From positions 1-28,783 of IMG/VR virus record IMGVR_UViG_3300025106_000009: a DNA stretch of 28,783 bases; one strand, given 5' to 3'. The notes under the pieces were generated by a model. It was not told the origin of the DNA. It did no database searches and worked only from the letters and a program-made list of their open reading frames with translations. A program made the position numbers and the translations under genes. Each line of letters opens with the position of its first letter. Within the stretch, counting starts at the first letter, position 1. This stretch comes from a virus. Shown piece after piece: positions 1-7,655 of the stretch.

Positions 1-74
1 TGGTCGGGGGTGATGATTCCGAGGTGGGTGAGCAGGTCGAGGGTGATGCGGACCACGTCGGCGACGGTGGCGGC
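1..74. repeat. 74-bp repeat R1, left copy
   Basis: Bases 1-74 are identical to 28074-28147; identity ends at base 75 (T against G). The right copy encodes part of the C-terminus of fibre form B. Here the same DNA lies beyond a short ORF that follows fibre form A. It is a natural closing point if the molecule is circular. Confidence 0.95.
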
Positions 75-133
75 TCCTCTGTGAGTGCGGTTTCGATCTC
101 GACCAGTGCCAGCCGCTTGTGGTGTGTGGTCAC
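1..133 (-). CDS. Partial small ORF after fibre form A, probably chimeric
   Basis: A GTG start overlaps the stop of fibre form A (GTGA). The first 20 codons read VTTHHKRLALVEIETALTEE. The end of this stretch closely matches the C-terminus of the 48-residue protein at 26408-26554 (LAEIETALTEEQP), in both protein and DNA. Beyond that point the DNA becomes repeat R1 and is read in a different frame from the one used in fibre B, giving proline/serine-rich sequence that runs off the window. I infer that only about 20 codons are genuine. The rest may reflect recombination or an assembly join between a paralogue of the 48-residue gene and R1. Confidence 0.35.
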   Translation of the reverse strand, partial: MTTHHKRLALVEIETALTEEPPPSPTWSASPSTCSPTSESSPPT

Positions 134-978
134 GGGGCACCCCATGAGGGGTAGTCGCCTGCGTCGAGGGTGCCGTTGGGGAGGACCAGGCAGCTGATCC
201 GCATGTACCCGACGTAGGCGGCTGCGTTCCCTTCGTAGGGGGCGTCGATGTTCGCGCCGAGGCCGAGGGAGCATCGCTGCTCGGGCCGGTTCACGAAGAA
301 CCCTTCGATCATGTGGCTCATGTAGTTGTAGTCAGGTCCGCCCTTGACGAGTGTGTTGCGTGCGTTGACGGAGCGCAGGTTGTTCGCCCAGGTGAATGGG
401 TGCCCGTCGTGCCACCTGCCGTACAGGTGCATGAACAGGCTCAGGCTTGCCCTGGAGTACGCGCCGATGGCGCCGATGTGGCTGTAGCAGCCGATCGCGA
501 CGCGGGTGATGCCGGGGACGGTGCTGCTGTGGTGCAGGCACGGGTCGAACACCTGCACCCCGCTACCTGCGACGGTATCGACGTGCTGGTAGGAATCGTG
601 GACCCCGTGCGGCCCGGACAGCATCGGGTTCTCGTTCTTGCTGCGCGTCCAGTTGACGGTGGCGGCGGCCAGGCCGGTGGTCGGGTCGCCGGGGAGGATC
701 AGCTCCCCGGTCATCGTGTCACCGGCGACGTTGACGTACACGCTGTCGTGGTCGTGGTTGAGGTCCGGGTCGGTCATGCCGATGACGAGCCTGCCGCCGG
801 TGTCGGTGCACAGCACCGTGGCGCCCTCCACCGGGGTCTTCCCATACCAGGTGACGTTGTCGACCACCTGCCCGCCGATCGACACCGTGCACGTGCCCTG
901 CACCAGGTCGACGTGCAGCACCTCCGCGGGCAGCGGCGCCGACGTCAGCGGCTGGTTCCTCGGGAACGTGTCCGGCAT
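130..978 (-). CDS. Tail fibre protein, form A
   Basis: Putative receptor-binding or minor tail fibre, 282 residues from the ATG at 978; a GTG at 987 is also possible. Residues of about 1-90 form an N-terminal attachment region, followed by the tail motif GDTMTGELILPGDPTTGLAAAT. That motif is cut at a point where the alternative end (form B, right edge) continues with the usual KGYADSK. Form A instead continues with NWTRSKNENPML and a C-terminal domain rich in His, Tyr and Gly that I do not recognise. It lies directly downstream of the tail-tip gene (8-base overlap if the GTG is used). The segment coding for the shared motif is the 78-bp repeat R2, so the gene has two possible 3' ends in this window. 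Confidence 0.75.
   Translation of the reverse strand: MPDTFPRNQPLTSAPLPAEVLHVDLVQGTCTVSIGGQVVDNVTWYGKTPVEGATVLCTDTGGRLVIGMTDPDLNHDHDSVYVNVAGDTMTGELILPGDPTTGLAAATVNWTRSKNENPMLSGPHGVHDSYQHVDTVAGSGVQVFDPCLHHSSTVPGITRVAIGCYSHIGAIGAYSRASLSLFMHLYGRWHDGHPFTWANNLRSVNARNTLVKGGPDYNYMSHMIEGFFVNRPEQRCSLGLGANIDAPYEGNAAAYVGYMRISCLVLPNGTLDAGDYPSWGAP
658..735. repeat. 78-bp repeat R2, left copy
   Basis: Identical to 28706-28783, the last 78 bases of the window. On the minus strand it encodes VNVAGDTMTGELILPGDPTTGLAAAT-type sequence shared by fibre forms A and B. To its left the sequence diverges completely into the form A C-terminus. Joining base 28783 to base 736 keeps the reading frame and gives a full-length form B fibre. 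Confidence 0.95.
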
Positions 979-979
979 G

Positions 980-3337
980 TCAACCACCCACCCCCGGGAA
1001 CTCCAGCACCTGCACCCGACCGTCCGCCACCGCCGACACGGCAGCGTTCACGGGGATCCGTTCCGTCCCGGCCGACCCCACATACGCCAGGTCTGCGACC
1101 AGCCAGCCCGTGTCATGCAGGATCGCCACATCCCCGGTGCTGTTGTTCCAGATCGTGTCCGACGACTGCATGTAGTACTTGCCGGCGGCCGGGTTGTTCG
1201 TGCCCTTCCCCACATACACCCGGGCTGTCTGCCCGGCGGCGAGGACCGACCCGGCGGGGAACGCGATCGTCTCGTAGGGGCTGGGATCACCGAAATGCCA
1301 ACCCGTGATGTCGACCGGTGCGCCCGTCGTGTTGCGGATGTCGGTCCACTCGTACTTCGCCGTGTCCGACCCTGCCGGGTTGTTCATGATGTTGACGATG
1401 TGGACCTTCCCGTAGTGGGGGCTGCGCTGGGAGAACATGCCCTTCCCGTACCAGGCTGCGATCGCCATGTGCGCGATGCGGTTCATCGCGTTCCGAGGCT
1501 CCTTGGCGAGGGGGAACGCGAACGCCCACCCGTCGTCGATCTGGTGCAGGCAGATGTTCTCCCCACGGCTGCCATCCGCGTTGACCTTGAACACTTCCCG
1601 CGCATACCGACGGGTGCTGCTCGTGGACAGGTCCATGTTCGAGTCGCTGCGCAGCTGCACCCGGGTGCCGACGGGGATCACCGACCGCAGCGACGCCTCA
1701 GACGATGCGCCCCAGTGCCACGACGATTCGGGGGCCTGGATGCCGATGAACCGGATCCGCCCCGATGTGTGGCTGGTGCCGTCCGGGTGCTTCTGCGAGG
1801 TGCGTTTCGTGCACGCCGCATCCGAGTAGAAGTCCACGTCGACCGTGTCCCCGTCGCTGATGTGGGTGACCTTCCCGTAGGAGCGGAACGTCGCCAGGGT
1901 GGACGGGTTCTCCGAGAGGCGGTTCTTCCATCGGGTGAGGACCGCCGGGTCCGGCGGGGGAACAACCACCGGAGGCGGTGACGGCAGGTACGGGGCCTCC
2001 GCCGGTGGGGCACCGGGGTCGGGCAGTTCCTCCGGCGGCGGTGGCGTGTAGTCCGGGTTCGGTTCCGGTTCGGGGGTCCACGGCTCCGACAGGACCACGA
2101 CAGCGACCTGCCTGGTGACCAGCCGCATCACGCCGTCCGGTTCGATCGGCAACGTCAACGACTCCACGTAGTGGGTTTCGGTGCGGACCCGTTCGGTGTT
2201 GTCGGGCATCCGCTGCCGCCATGTGATGTTGATCCGGTCATCGGGGTCCAGCCACCACAGCGGCAACGCGTCGATCCGCAGCCTGCGGATCACGCCCTGA
2301 CGTTTCGTGAGCAGCGCGGCGGCGTGGCGACGCTGCGACTCCATGTTCTCCGAGGTGATCTTCTGCACCTCGCTGGTGCGGTGCAGCGTGATCCGCCCGA
2401 ACTGGTCCCCGTACATGGCAGGGCCGGAATGGGTCTTCGCGTTGACGACTTGCGGCTTGAACGCGCTGCCTTTCCCCGTCTGCGTCGGCTTCACCGTGAC
2501 GAACACCCCGTTCGCGGCGTTCTCCCGCGTCACCGATGGGGTGACACCGATGATCGACCCACGCGGGCCTTCCACCAGGTGGGCGACAGGGTTCGCCTCG
2601 CTGCCGATGTCGGCACCCGCACCGGGCACATACCCCTCATAGTCGACGATCTCGTTGCGGATCACCAGGTCCCCGTTGCGGTCGAAGAACGCCTCCAGCG
2701 CGGTCAGCTCGCACACGTGGTCGACGAAGTCCCACCGACCGGTGCCGGCCGTGATCTGCCCCTGCTCCTCGTTCAGGTTCTTCGCCGCGTTCGCCGAGTT
2801 GTGCACCGCGTACACCCGGTTGGGCAGCGCCTCATCCACCACCTGCTTGATGGCCTCCACCCGGGAGCGGCCCTTCCACGAATGGTTGTGCACGAACCCG
2901 TACTCGTTGACCCGATGCGACCAGTCAACGGCCTGCACCTCGGACAGGCCCTCGGGGCGGACCACCTCGTGGGACACGAGCGGGAACTCGCCGAGCTTCA
3001 CCCAGTCCGACCATGACGCGTCGGGCATGTCGATCCGCACCCAGATGCCCAGGTACTGGCCGAACGGCGCCAGGGGGTGGTCGGGGCCGTCGGGGATCCA
3101 TTCCTCACCGGGGATCGACAGGCGCACCCTGCGCCGGTGCGGGTCGGTCGAGTCCAACGTGATCTCACCGCCGCTGATCGGGATGTCGTACACGACCTTC
3201 CCGCCGGGCAGTGTCAGGCCCATGTGCTGGTTCTGCCCGGTGCCCGCATCCCACCGGTAGGAGCGGACCCGGAACATGCGGGTGTGCGACTCGCAGCAGC
3301 GGTCCTTGAACGCCTGGTCGACAACACCGTGGGGCAT
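980..3337 (-). CDS. Tail-tip protein with staphylococcal-nuclease and lamin-tail domains
   Basis: Large tail protein of 785 residues; the ATG at 3337 overlaps the previous stop (ATGA). Residues of about 1-415 resemble actinophage baseplate or tail-tip proteins that follow the distal tail protein. A Pro/Glu linker spans about 420-466. Residues of about 485-638 look like a thermonuclease (SNase) domain: DGDTV at 495-499, R529, GIQAPE with E537, and RYAR ending at R580. These match nuclease positions D21, R35, E43 and R87; the position of D40 is Gln534. Residues of about 643-755 resemble a lamin-tail (LTD) beta-sandwich, including VHIVNIMNNPAG and DITGWHFGD. The fusion suggests a virion-borne nuclease that acts on extracellular or entering DNA. 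The tail role is well supported by position; nuclease activity is inferred. Confidence 0.85.
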   Translation of the reverse strand: MPHGVVDQAFKDRCCESHTRMFRVRSYRWDAGTGQNQHMGLTLPGGKVVYDIPISGGEITLDSTDPHRRRVRLSIPGEEWIPDGPDHPLAPFGQYLGIWVRIDMPDASWSDWVKLGEFPLVSHEVVRPEGLSEVQAVDWSHRVNEYGFVHNHSWKGRSRVEAIKQVVDEALPNRVYAVHNSANAAKNLNEEQGQITAGTGRWDFVDHVCELTALEAFFDRNGDLVIRNEIVDYEGYVPGAGADIGSEANPVAHLVEGPRGSIIGVTPSVTRENAANGVFVTVKPTQTGKGSAFKPQVVNAKTHSGPAMYGDQFGRITLHRTSEVQKITSENMESQRRHAAALLTKRQGVIRRLRIDALPLWWLDPDDRINITWRQRMPDNTERVRTETHYVESLTLPIEPDGVMRLVTRQVAVVVLSEPWTPEPEPNPDYTPPPPEELPDPGAPPAEAPYLPSPPPVVVPPPDPAVLTRWKNRLSENPSTLATFRSYGKVTHISDGDTVDVDFYSDAACTKRTSQKHPDGTSHTSGRIRFIGIQAPESSWHWGASSEASLRSVIPVGTRVQLRSDSNMDLSTSSTRRYAREVFKVNADGSRGENICLHQIDDGWAFAFPLAKEPRNAMNRIAHMAIAAWYGKGMFSQRSPHYGKVHIVNIMNNPAGSDTAKYEWTDIRNTTGAPVDITGWHFGDPSPYETIAFPAGSVLAAGQTARVYVGKGTNNPAAGKYYMQSSDTIWNNSTGDVAILHDTGWLVADLAYVGSAGTERIPVNAAVSAVADGRVQVLEFPGVGG

Positions 3338-4401
3338 CAGCGGACCTCCACCTTCCGGGTGGTCACGTCCGAGCCGAGGGGGCCGGTCACTGTCAGCTTC
3401 ACCGTGTAGGTGCCCTTCCTCCGGTAGGTGATCGGCGGCGGGTTGGCCTTCGTGGACGTGCCGTAGGCGGATCCTGCGGTGTTGAAGTCCCACCGCCAGG
3501 AGGTGATCGTGCCGGTGCTGGAGGAGCCGGAGAAGTTGACCTTCAACGGCTGCCGCCCCGTGAGCCGGTCGTAGGTGATGACCGCGTCGGGGGGGCTGGC
3601 GGTGGACCCGTCCTGGTCGCGTCGGGGCACCAGGGAGCGGGGGTCGATCTCGGTGGTCTGCAGGTGGAACCACTTGCGCCACGGTGTGGCCTTGGACACC
3701 GGCTCGACCTCGATGTCGCCGGGGATGAAGCACATGTCGGACAGCAGCATCCAGTCCGAGTCGGAGGTCCGCAGCCACAGCGGGTAGATGCGGCCCGTCT
3801 CAGGGATCAGCATCTGGTGCAGGTCCAGGCTGTTGGTCAGGCTGTCGGTGTACAGGGTGATCCGGTCGATGGTGCGGCCCTCGCGCCGGTCGTTGATGAA
3901 CACGGGGAACCGGTTGCCGATGATCTTGTGCTGGGCGGCGCGGGCCGGGTAGGTGAGCTGCTGCACGTCGGCGACCTTCACCGGCACCCAGAACGCCGGC
4001 TGCACGGTGGACCGCAGCAGCGCCCCGCACTCGGGGGGGGGGATGGTGACCACCGGTGACACCGCCAGCGGCGCGGGCCCCGCGTAGGGGCCGTAGGTGA
4101 AGTCCCAGTCCGCGGGGGTTTGCTCGGCGGAGTCGTAGATGGCCAGCCGGTATGGGCGCAGCGACGCCTCGTAGTCGCGGATGATGATGCTGCCCGCGCC
4201 GGGCACCCAGTTGAGCCGGTGGGCGACGATCTGGTACTTCCGCTCGTTGTCGCGGACCGGGGGCATCGTCTCGGAGTCCGGGTTCGGTTCGACGACGCGC
4301 ATCACGTCGTAGGCTTTCGTGGTGGACAGCCCGGCCACGTTGAAGGTGGCCATGAACCCCTCGGAGTTGACCGAGCGGATGGTGATCGTGACCGCCATCA
4401 T
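3337..4401 (-). CDS. Distal tail / minor tail protein with C-terminal PKD domain
   Basis: A 354-residue protein placed directly after the tape measure gene, the usual place of the distal tail protein that joins tube to tip. The start is ATG at 4401; a second ATG follows immediately, and the tape-measure stop overlaps both. Residues of about 1-250 are tail-like. Residues of about 262-352 look like a PKD/Ig-like beta-sandwich: a VNFSGSSS strand, SWRWDF, and YTVKLTVTGPLGSD at the end. PKD domains on phage tails are generally considered to bind carbohydrate or cell surface. The next gene (tail tip) starts on the last bases of this one, so translation is probably coupled. Confidence 0.8.
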   Translation of the reverse strand: MMAVTITIRSVNSEGFMATFNVAGLSTTKAYDVMRVVEPNPDSETMPPVRDNERKYQIVAHRLNWVPGAGSIIIRDYEASLRPYRLAIYDSAEQTPADWDFTYGPYAGPAPLAVSPVVTIPPPECGALLRSTVQPAFWVPVKVADVQQLTYPARAAQHKIIGNRFPVFINDRREGRTIDRITLYTDSLTNSLDLHQMLIPETGRIYPLWLRTSDSDWMLLSDMCFIPGDIEVEPVSKATPWRKWFHLQTTEIDPRSLVPRRDQDGSTASPPDAVITYDRLTGRQPLKVNFSGSSSTGTITSWRWDFNTAGSAYGTSTKANPPPITYRRKGTYTVKLTVTGPLGSDVTTRKVEVR

Positions 4402-6689
4402 GCCCTCCTGGTGCCGCGGCCGGTGGCGATGTGGGCGGCGATCTGCCGGCCATCCAGGTACACGTTCACCTGGGTGGTGGCAGGCCGCGGGGCCGGTTCA
4501 ACATGCCGGGTCCTCCCAGACCCGGGCAGGTGATGCTCATCGGTGCCGCGGCCGCTGATCGTGGTGGACGCCGCGTACCCGGTGACCGGCGCGGGGAGGA
4601 CCCCCATGTACGCGTCGCGGGACACCACCGGCCCGGGCATCGGCAAGCCCCCAGCGGGGATGCTGGTCTTCTCCGCGGACTCGTGGCGCACCACGTAGAT
4701 GTGGTGGATGCGGTCCTCCCAGCTGGAGATCTGCGCGTTGATCGCGGCGAACCCGGACGTCAACGCCTGCACGTGCACGTAGCGTTGCCGCCCCCAGTCC
4801 GCGAGCTGCCGGTTCACCTCCGCGAACCCTGATGTCATGGCCTGCACATGCGCCTGGCGTTGCTTGCCCCAGTCGTTGAGCTGGGCGTTGACCGGCTGGA
4901 ACCCCGCGGGCTGGGCCTCCACCTTCACCTGCTTCGCCGTGGGGATGCTGGCCATCGCCCCTGTGACGCTGGCAGTGTCGGCGTTGACCTTCACGGTGAT
5001 CGGCTTGTCCGCGCCTACGGCCCGGATCAGCCTGGTCGGGTCGGCGCCGAGGAAGTCCTGGCCGATGTTGACGCTGCCCAGCCCTTCCAGCTCCGCCTTC
5101 GTCGCATCCACAGCGCCCTGCAGCCCGGTCAGCGCGGTGATGCCCGAGTCGAGGCCGCCGGTGATCGCCGGGCCCACATCACCCCACGCCGCCCGGAACG
5201 CCCCGAGGCTGCCCTGCGCACTGTCCAGACCGGCCTGCGCGTCGGTGAAGAAGTCCCGCACCGTGCCGGACACCAGCTGCAGCGGCAGTGTCACGATTCT
5301 CGCCATGTTCAGCAGGTATTCGGCGAACAGCAGCACCGCCTGCCCCGCCATCAACGCCGGGTCGACCAGCTGCACCAGTGCCTTCGCGAACTGCAGCGTC
5401 CCGATCGCGGCGCTGACCCCCGCGGACACGACGTTGAGGAAGAAGTTGCGGATCGACGTCTCGTTGTCGGCGATCCACTGCTTCAACCCGCCCTCGGGGA
5501 AGTCGAGGTTCAGGTTGGCGCGGATGCTGTCGAGGACCCCGACGAAGATCCGGCCGAACCCCTCGATCGCGTCGGTCTTCAAGTTCGCCATCGTCGCGCC
5601 GAGCTGGTCGAGCATCGCGTCGGCGGAACCGCCGCCGTTCTTGAACGCCGTCCACGCGTCGCCGCTGTTCGCCTCGATCAGCGCCAGGGTGGCAACCACC
5701 TCGGCCTGCTTCTCGTTGAGGCCCTGGACCTCGTCGGCGTTCTCCTTCACCCACTTCTTCACATCAGCCTTGCGGATCTCGACACCCATCATCGTCAGCG
5801 ACTTGCCCTGCCCGAGCAGCGCCTTCGTCACCGCGTCGATGCCTTCGGTCGTGTCCCGGCCCGCGAACTCGGCGATCGCCGCGCCCCGCTCGTACACGCC
5901 GCGGGTGATCTCCGCTGCCTTGCCGCGTGAGAACCCGCGGGGCACGAGCAGGTCCTGGATGCTTGATGCGGCGGTGACGATCTCCTGCCGGCCCAGTCCC
6001 ACATCCGTCGACAGGCCCGACGCCCAGTCCTGCATGATCGACAGCTGGTCGCCGAACACGATCCCGGCGCGCTTGTTCGACTTCTCGATCGCGTCGTAGC
6101 CCTCGAGCAGGCCCTTCCCCGCGTCGAACAGGCCCTTCGACACGGCCGCACCCACACTTGCACCGACCCCGGAGATGATCACCGGTGCTGCTGCGGCGGC
6201 GGCGGCGACGATCCCCGCACCGATCCCCGCACCCACGTACGGGTTCGCCGATGCTGCCTTCACGCCCTGCTGGATCGCGTTGCCGACCCCGTCCTGCACG
6301 ATGCTCGACAGGCCGGCGAGGCCCTTCATCACCCCGCGGCCCATGCCGCCCTTCGTGTCCACATCGACGTCCACGTTGGCGCGCATCCGGTCGATCGAAC
6401 GGATGCGCCGCTCGATCGCACGCAGCTCCGCCAACGCCGCACCCGCATCGATGTCGACGTTCGTCTCGATGTCGCGTTCCAGCTCGGCGCGCTGCGCCAG
6501 CATCCGGGCCTTCAACCGGCCCAACGCCGAATCGTCGACATCAACGTTCGCCGTCATGTCCAGGGCCCGGTCCGTGGCCCGCGCCTTCCGCCCCAACGCA
6601 CCCAGGTCTGCGGCGGCCCGCTTCGTCGCGGCCTTGAACCCGCGCGCATCACCATCAATCGTGTACCGGATCGGCTTCGGCTGGGTCAT
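4398..6689 (-). CDS. Tape measure protein
   Basis: 763 residues, the second-longest protein in the window. It sets tail length and passes through the membrane during DNA injection. The N-terminal 130 residues are a charged, coiled-coil-prone segment with repeated NVDVD motifs. A Gly/Ala-rich hydrophobic stretch near residues 165-200 and further hydrophobic helices around residues 430-500 are typical of tape measures. The C-terminal third carries a repeated motif (AQLNDWGKQRQAHVQAMTSGF, RQLADWGRQRYVHVQALTSGF). The ATG at 6689 overlaps the upstream stop; a possible upstream extension is out of context. It follows the frameshifted chaperone with one gene between them, as in many siphoviruses. 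Confidence 0.92.
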   Translation of the reverse strand: MTQPKPIRYTIDGDARGFKAATKRAAADLGALGRKARATDRALDMTANVDVDDSALGRLKARMLAQRAELERDIETNVDIDAGAALAELRAIERRIRSIDRMRANVDVDVDTKGGMGRGVMKGLAGLSSIVQDGVGNAIQQGVKAASANPYVGAGIGAGIVAAAAAAAPVIISGVGASVGAAVSKGLFDAGKGLLEGYDAIEKSNKRAGIVFGDQLSIMQDWASGLSTDVGLGRQEIVTAASSIQDLLVPRGFSRGKAAEITRGVYERGAAIAEFAGRDTTEGIDAVTKALLGQGKSLTMMGVEIRKADVKKWVKENADEVQGLNEKQAEVVATLALIEANSGDAWTAFKNGGGSADAMLDQLGATMANLKTDAIEGFGRIFVGVLDSIRANLNLDFPEGGLKQWIADNETSIRNFFLNVVSAGVSAAIGTLQFAKALVQLVDPALMAGQAVLLFAEYLLNMARIVTLPLQLVSGTVRDFFTDAQAGLDSAQGSLGAFRAAWGDVGPAITGGLDSGITALTGLQGAVDATKAELEGLGSVNIGQDFLGADPTRLIRAVGADKPITVKVNADTASVTGAMASIPTAKQVKVEAQPAGFQPVNAQLNDWGKQRQAHVQAMTSGFAEVNRQLADWGRQRYVHVQALTSGFAAINAQISSWEDRIHHIYVVRHESAEKTSIPAGGLPMPGPVVSRDAYMGVLPAPVTGYAASTTISGRGTDEHHLPGSGRTRHVEPAPRPATTQVNVYLDGRQIAAHIATGRGTRRA

Positions 6690-7192
6690 GGCAGCACCTC
6701 GGCGAGGAACTCGTCCACCAGGTCCATCACCTTGTGCCGGTACTCCGGTGCCAGGACCCGCATCCGCGGCCCCAGCCACAACCCGTCACGGCCCCGGTTC
6801 GCCGGGATCGCCCACGTCCGCACCCGGCGGCGCACCACCACCACACCACCACCACGCCGCCGACGCCGCGTGTACGTCGTGAACCGGCCGCGGGACATGC
6901 CGAACTCCATCGCGAAGAACGGCTGCCACGGATGACCGTGATCACCGGGCCACGACCCCTTACCGGCGATGATCACCGGCACACGGCCACCACCAGCCAC
7001 GATCGACCGGCCCGCCGCATCACCCTTCCGCCCCCTGGGCGCACCCCGGCGCGCATCCTCAGCCATCGGCTCCGCGATCATCGTCTTCGCCCGGCGGGCC
7101 CACTCCTGCGCCCACTTCTTGTCGATCGACGCAAGCCCGTTCATCGCCTGCCGCAGGTCGTTGGACACCACCCTGCCGCTGAAGTCAGCCAC
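6686..7192 (-). CDS. Putative minor tail protein (HK97 gp10-like)
   Basis: 168 residues from a GTG at 7192 with GGAGG six bases upstream. Its first bases overlap the end of the frameshifted chaperone product. The N-terminus (basic, helical, SNDLRQAMNGLASIDKKWAQEW) and the later Arg-rich TTYTRRRRRGGG region recall gp10-type head-tail or tail completion proteins. I cannot prove the family by eye. Its place between the assembly chaperone and tape measure is unusual for gp10, which normally lies before the tail tube. The context supports a structural or tail-completion role. Confidence 0.6.
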   Translation of the reverse strand: MADFSGRVVSNDLRQAMNGLASIDKKWAQEWARRAKTMIAEPMAEDARRGAPRGRKGDAAGRSIVAGGGRVPVIIAGKGSWPGDHGHPWQPFFAMEFGMSRGRFTTYTRRRRRGGGVVVVRRRVRTWAIPANRGRDGLWLGPRMRVLAPEYRHKVMDLVDEFLAEVLP

Positions 7193-7588
7193 CGTCGACC
7201 TCCGTCCATCCCAGGATCCGCGCCGCCGTCCACATCGCCGCCGAGTCCGCCTCCCACACCCCCGGCGGGATGCCGGTGCGGACCGCCAGCGCGACACACA
7301 ACTCCCCTACACCCCCGGGGGGGTAGTAGGGTCCGCCGGCTCATCCCCACCAGCGACAGGGATGACGAACTCGACCTGCTCGTAGAACTCGTCCGGGCTG
7401 CCCTGCCACAGGCCCTGCCTGCGCATCGCCGCGCACACCACCTGGTACCAGGCGTCCATCCGCCGCCCATCAAGGTCCAGCGACGACTCGCCGGACTCCC
7501 GCTCGTAGAACACGTAGTCCCGCCCGTCGACGGTGACCTGCTGCACCGTGCCGTCCGGCAGGTGAACGTCGTACCTGTCCGCCCTCAT
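7185..7588 (-). CDS. Tail assembly chaperone, long form by -1 frameshift
   Basis: Predicted product of a programmed -1 ribosomal frameshift from the gene that starts at 7588. At C CCC CCG (7322-7316) ribosomes can slip back one base and avoid the TAG at the end of the short form. The new frame then reads PPGGVGELCVALAVRTGIPP and on to GWTEVDGG, stop at 7185. The added segment has the typical composition and length of the second chaperone domain (AVRTGIPPGVWEADSAAM). The paired G and GT products load tail tube protein onto the tape measure. The family-wide habit of frameshifting here is well established; the exact slip site is inferred from the sequence. Confidence 0.75.
7307..7588 (-). CDS. 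Tail assembly chaperone, short form
   Basis: 93 residues, acidic (VDGRDYVFYERESGESSLDLDG, FYEQVEFVIPVAGGDEPAD). ATG at 7588 with AGGAGA upstream. It sits between the tail tube gene and the tape measure, the invariant position of this chaperone in siphoviruses. The protein ends in TTPPGV followed by TAG just past a run of seven C, which is where the long form is produced. Confidence 0.85.
   Translation of the reverse strand: MRADRYDVHLPDGTVQQVTVDGRDYVFYERESGESSLDLDGRRMDAWYQVVCAAMRRQGLWQGSPDEFYEQVEFVIPVAGGDEPADPTTPPGV
7316..7322 (-). other. Programmed -1 frameshift slippery site
   Basis: On the minus strand the heptamer C CCC CCG lies seven bases upstream of the short-form TAG, within C7G5. 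After a -1 slip the P-site codon re-pairs perfectly as CCC and the A-site codon as CCC with a third-base mismatch. An all-C heptamer is less usual than the GGGAAA-type sites of many phages. Confidence 0.65.
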
Positions 7589-7595
7589 CGTTTCT

Positions 7596-7642
7596 CCTGA
7601 CCCTCGGGTGGGGGAGGGTGAGGGTCAGGCCACCCTCCCCCA
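7596..7642 (-). terminator. Two mutually exclusive hairpins after the tail tube gene
   Basis: The gap between the tail tube and the chaperone holds two perfect inverted repeats that share bases. A 12-bp stem pairs 7609-7620 with 7631-7642 around a 10-base loop. A 10-bp stem pairs 7596-7605 with 7620-7629. Only one can form at a time. The first to be transcribed is a strong GC stem with no U-tract. A partial terminator here would reduce expression of downstream tail genes relative to the abundant tube protein. Confidence 0.65.
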
Positions 7643-7655
7643 GCTTGTGGACCTG

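Noticed and set aside
1-735. Diversity-generating retroelement behind the fibre variants
   Set aside because: No reverse transcriptase and no template/variable repeat pair with adenine-specific changes were found; the two forms differ completely between the repeats.
638-1981. Long plus-strand open frame through the tail genes
   Set aside because: It is antisense to the strongly supported tail-tip and fibre genes and its protein is Arg/His/Pro-rich with no domain; typical of high-GC antisense frames. The same holds for 10146-12107 and 11645-13627.
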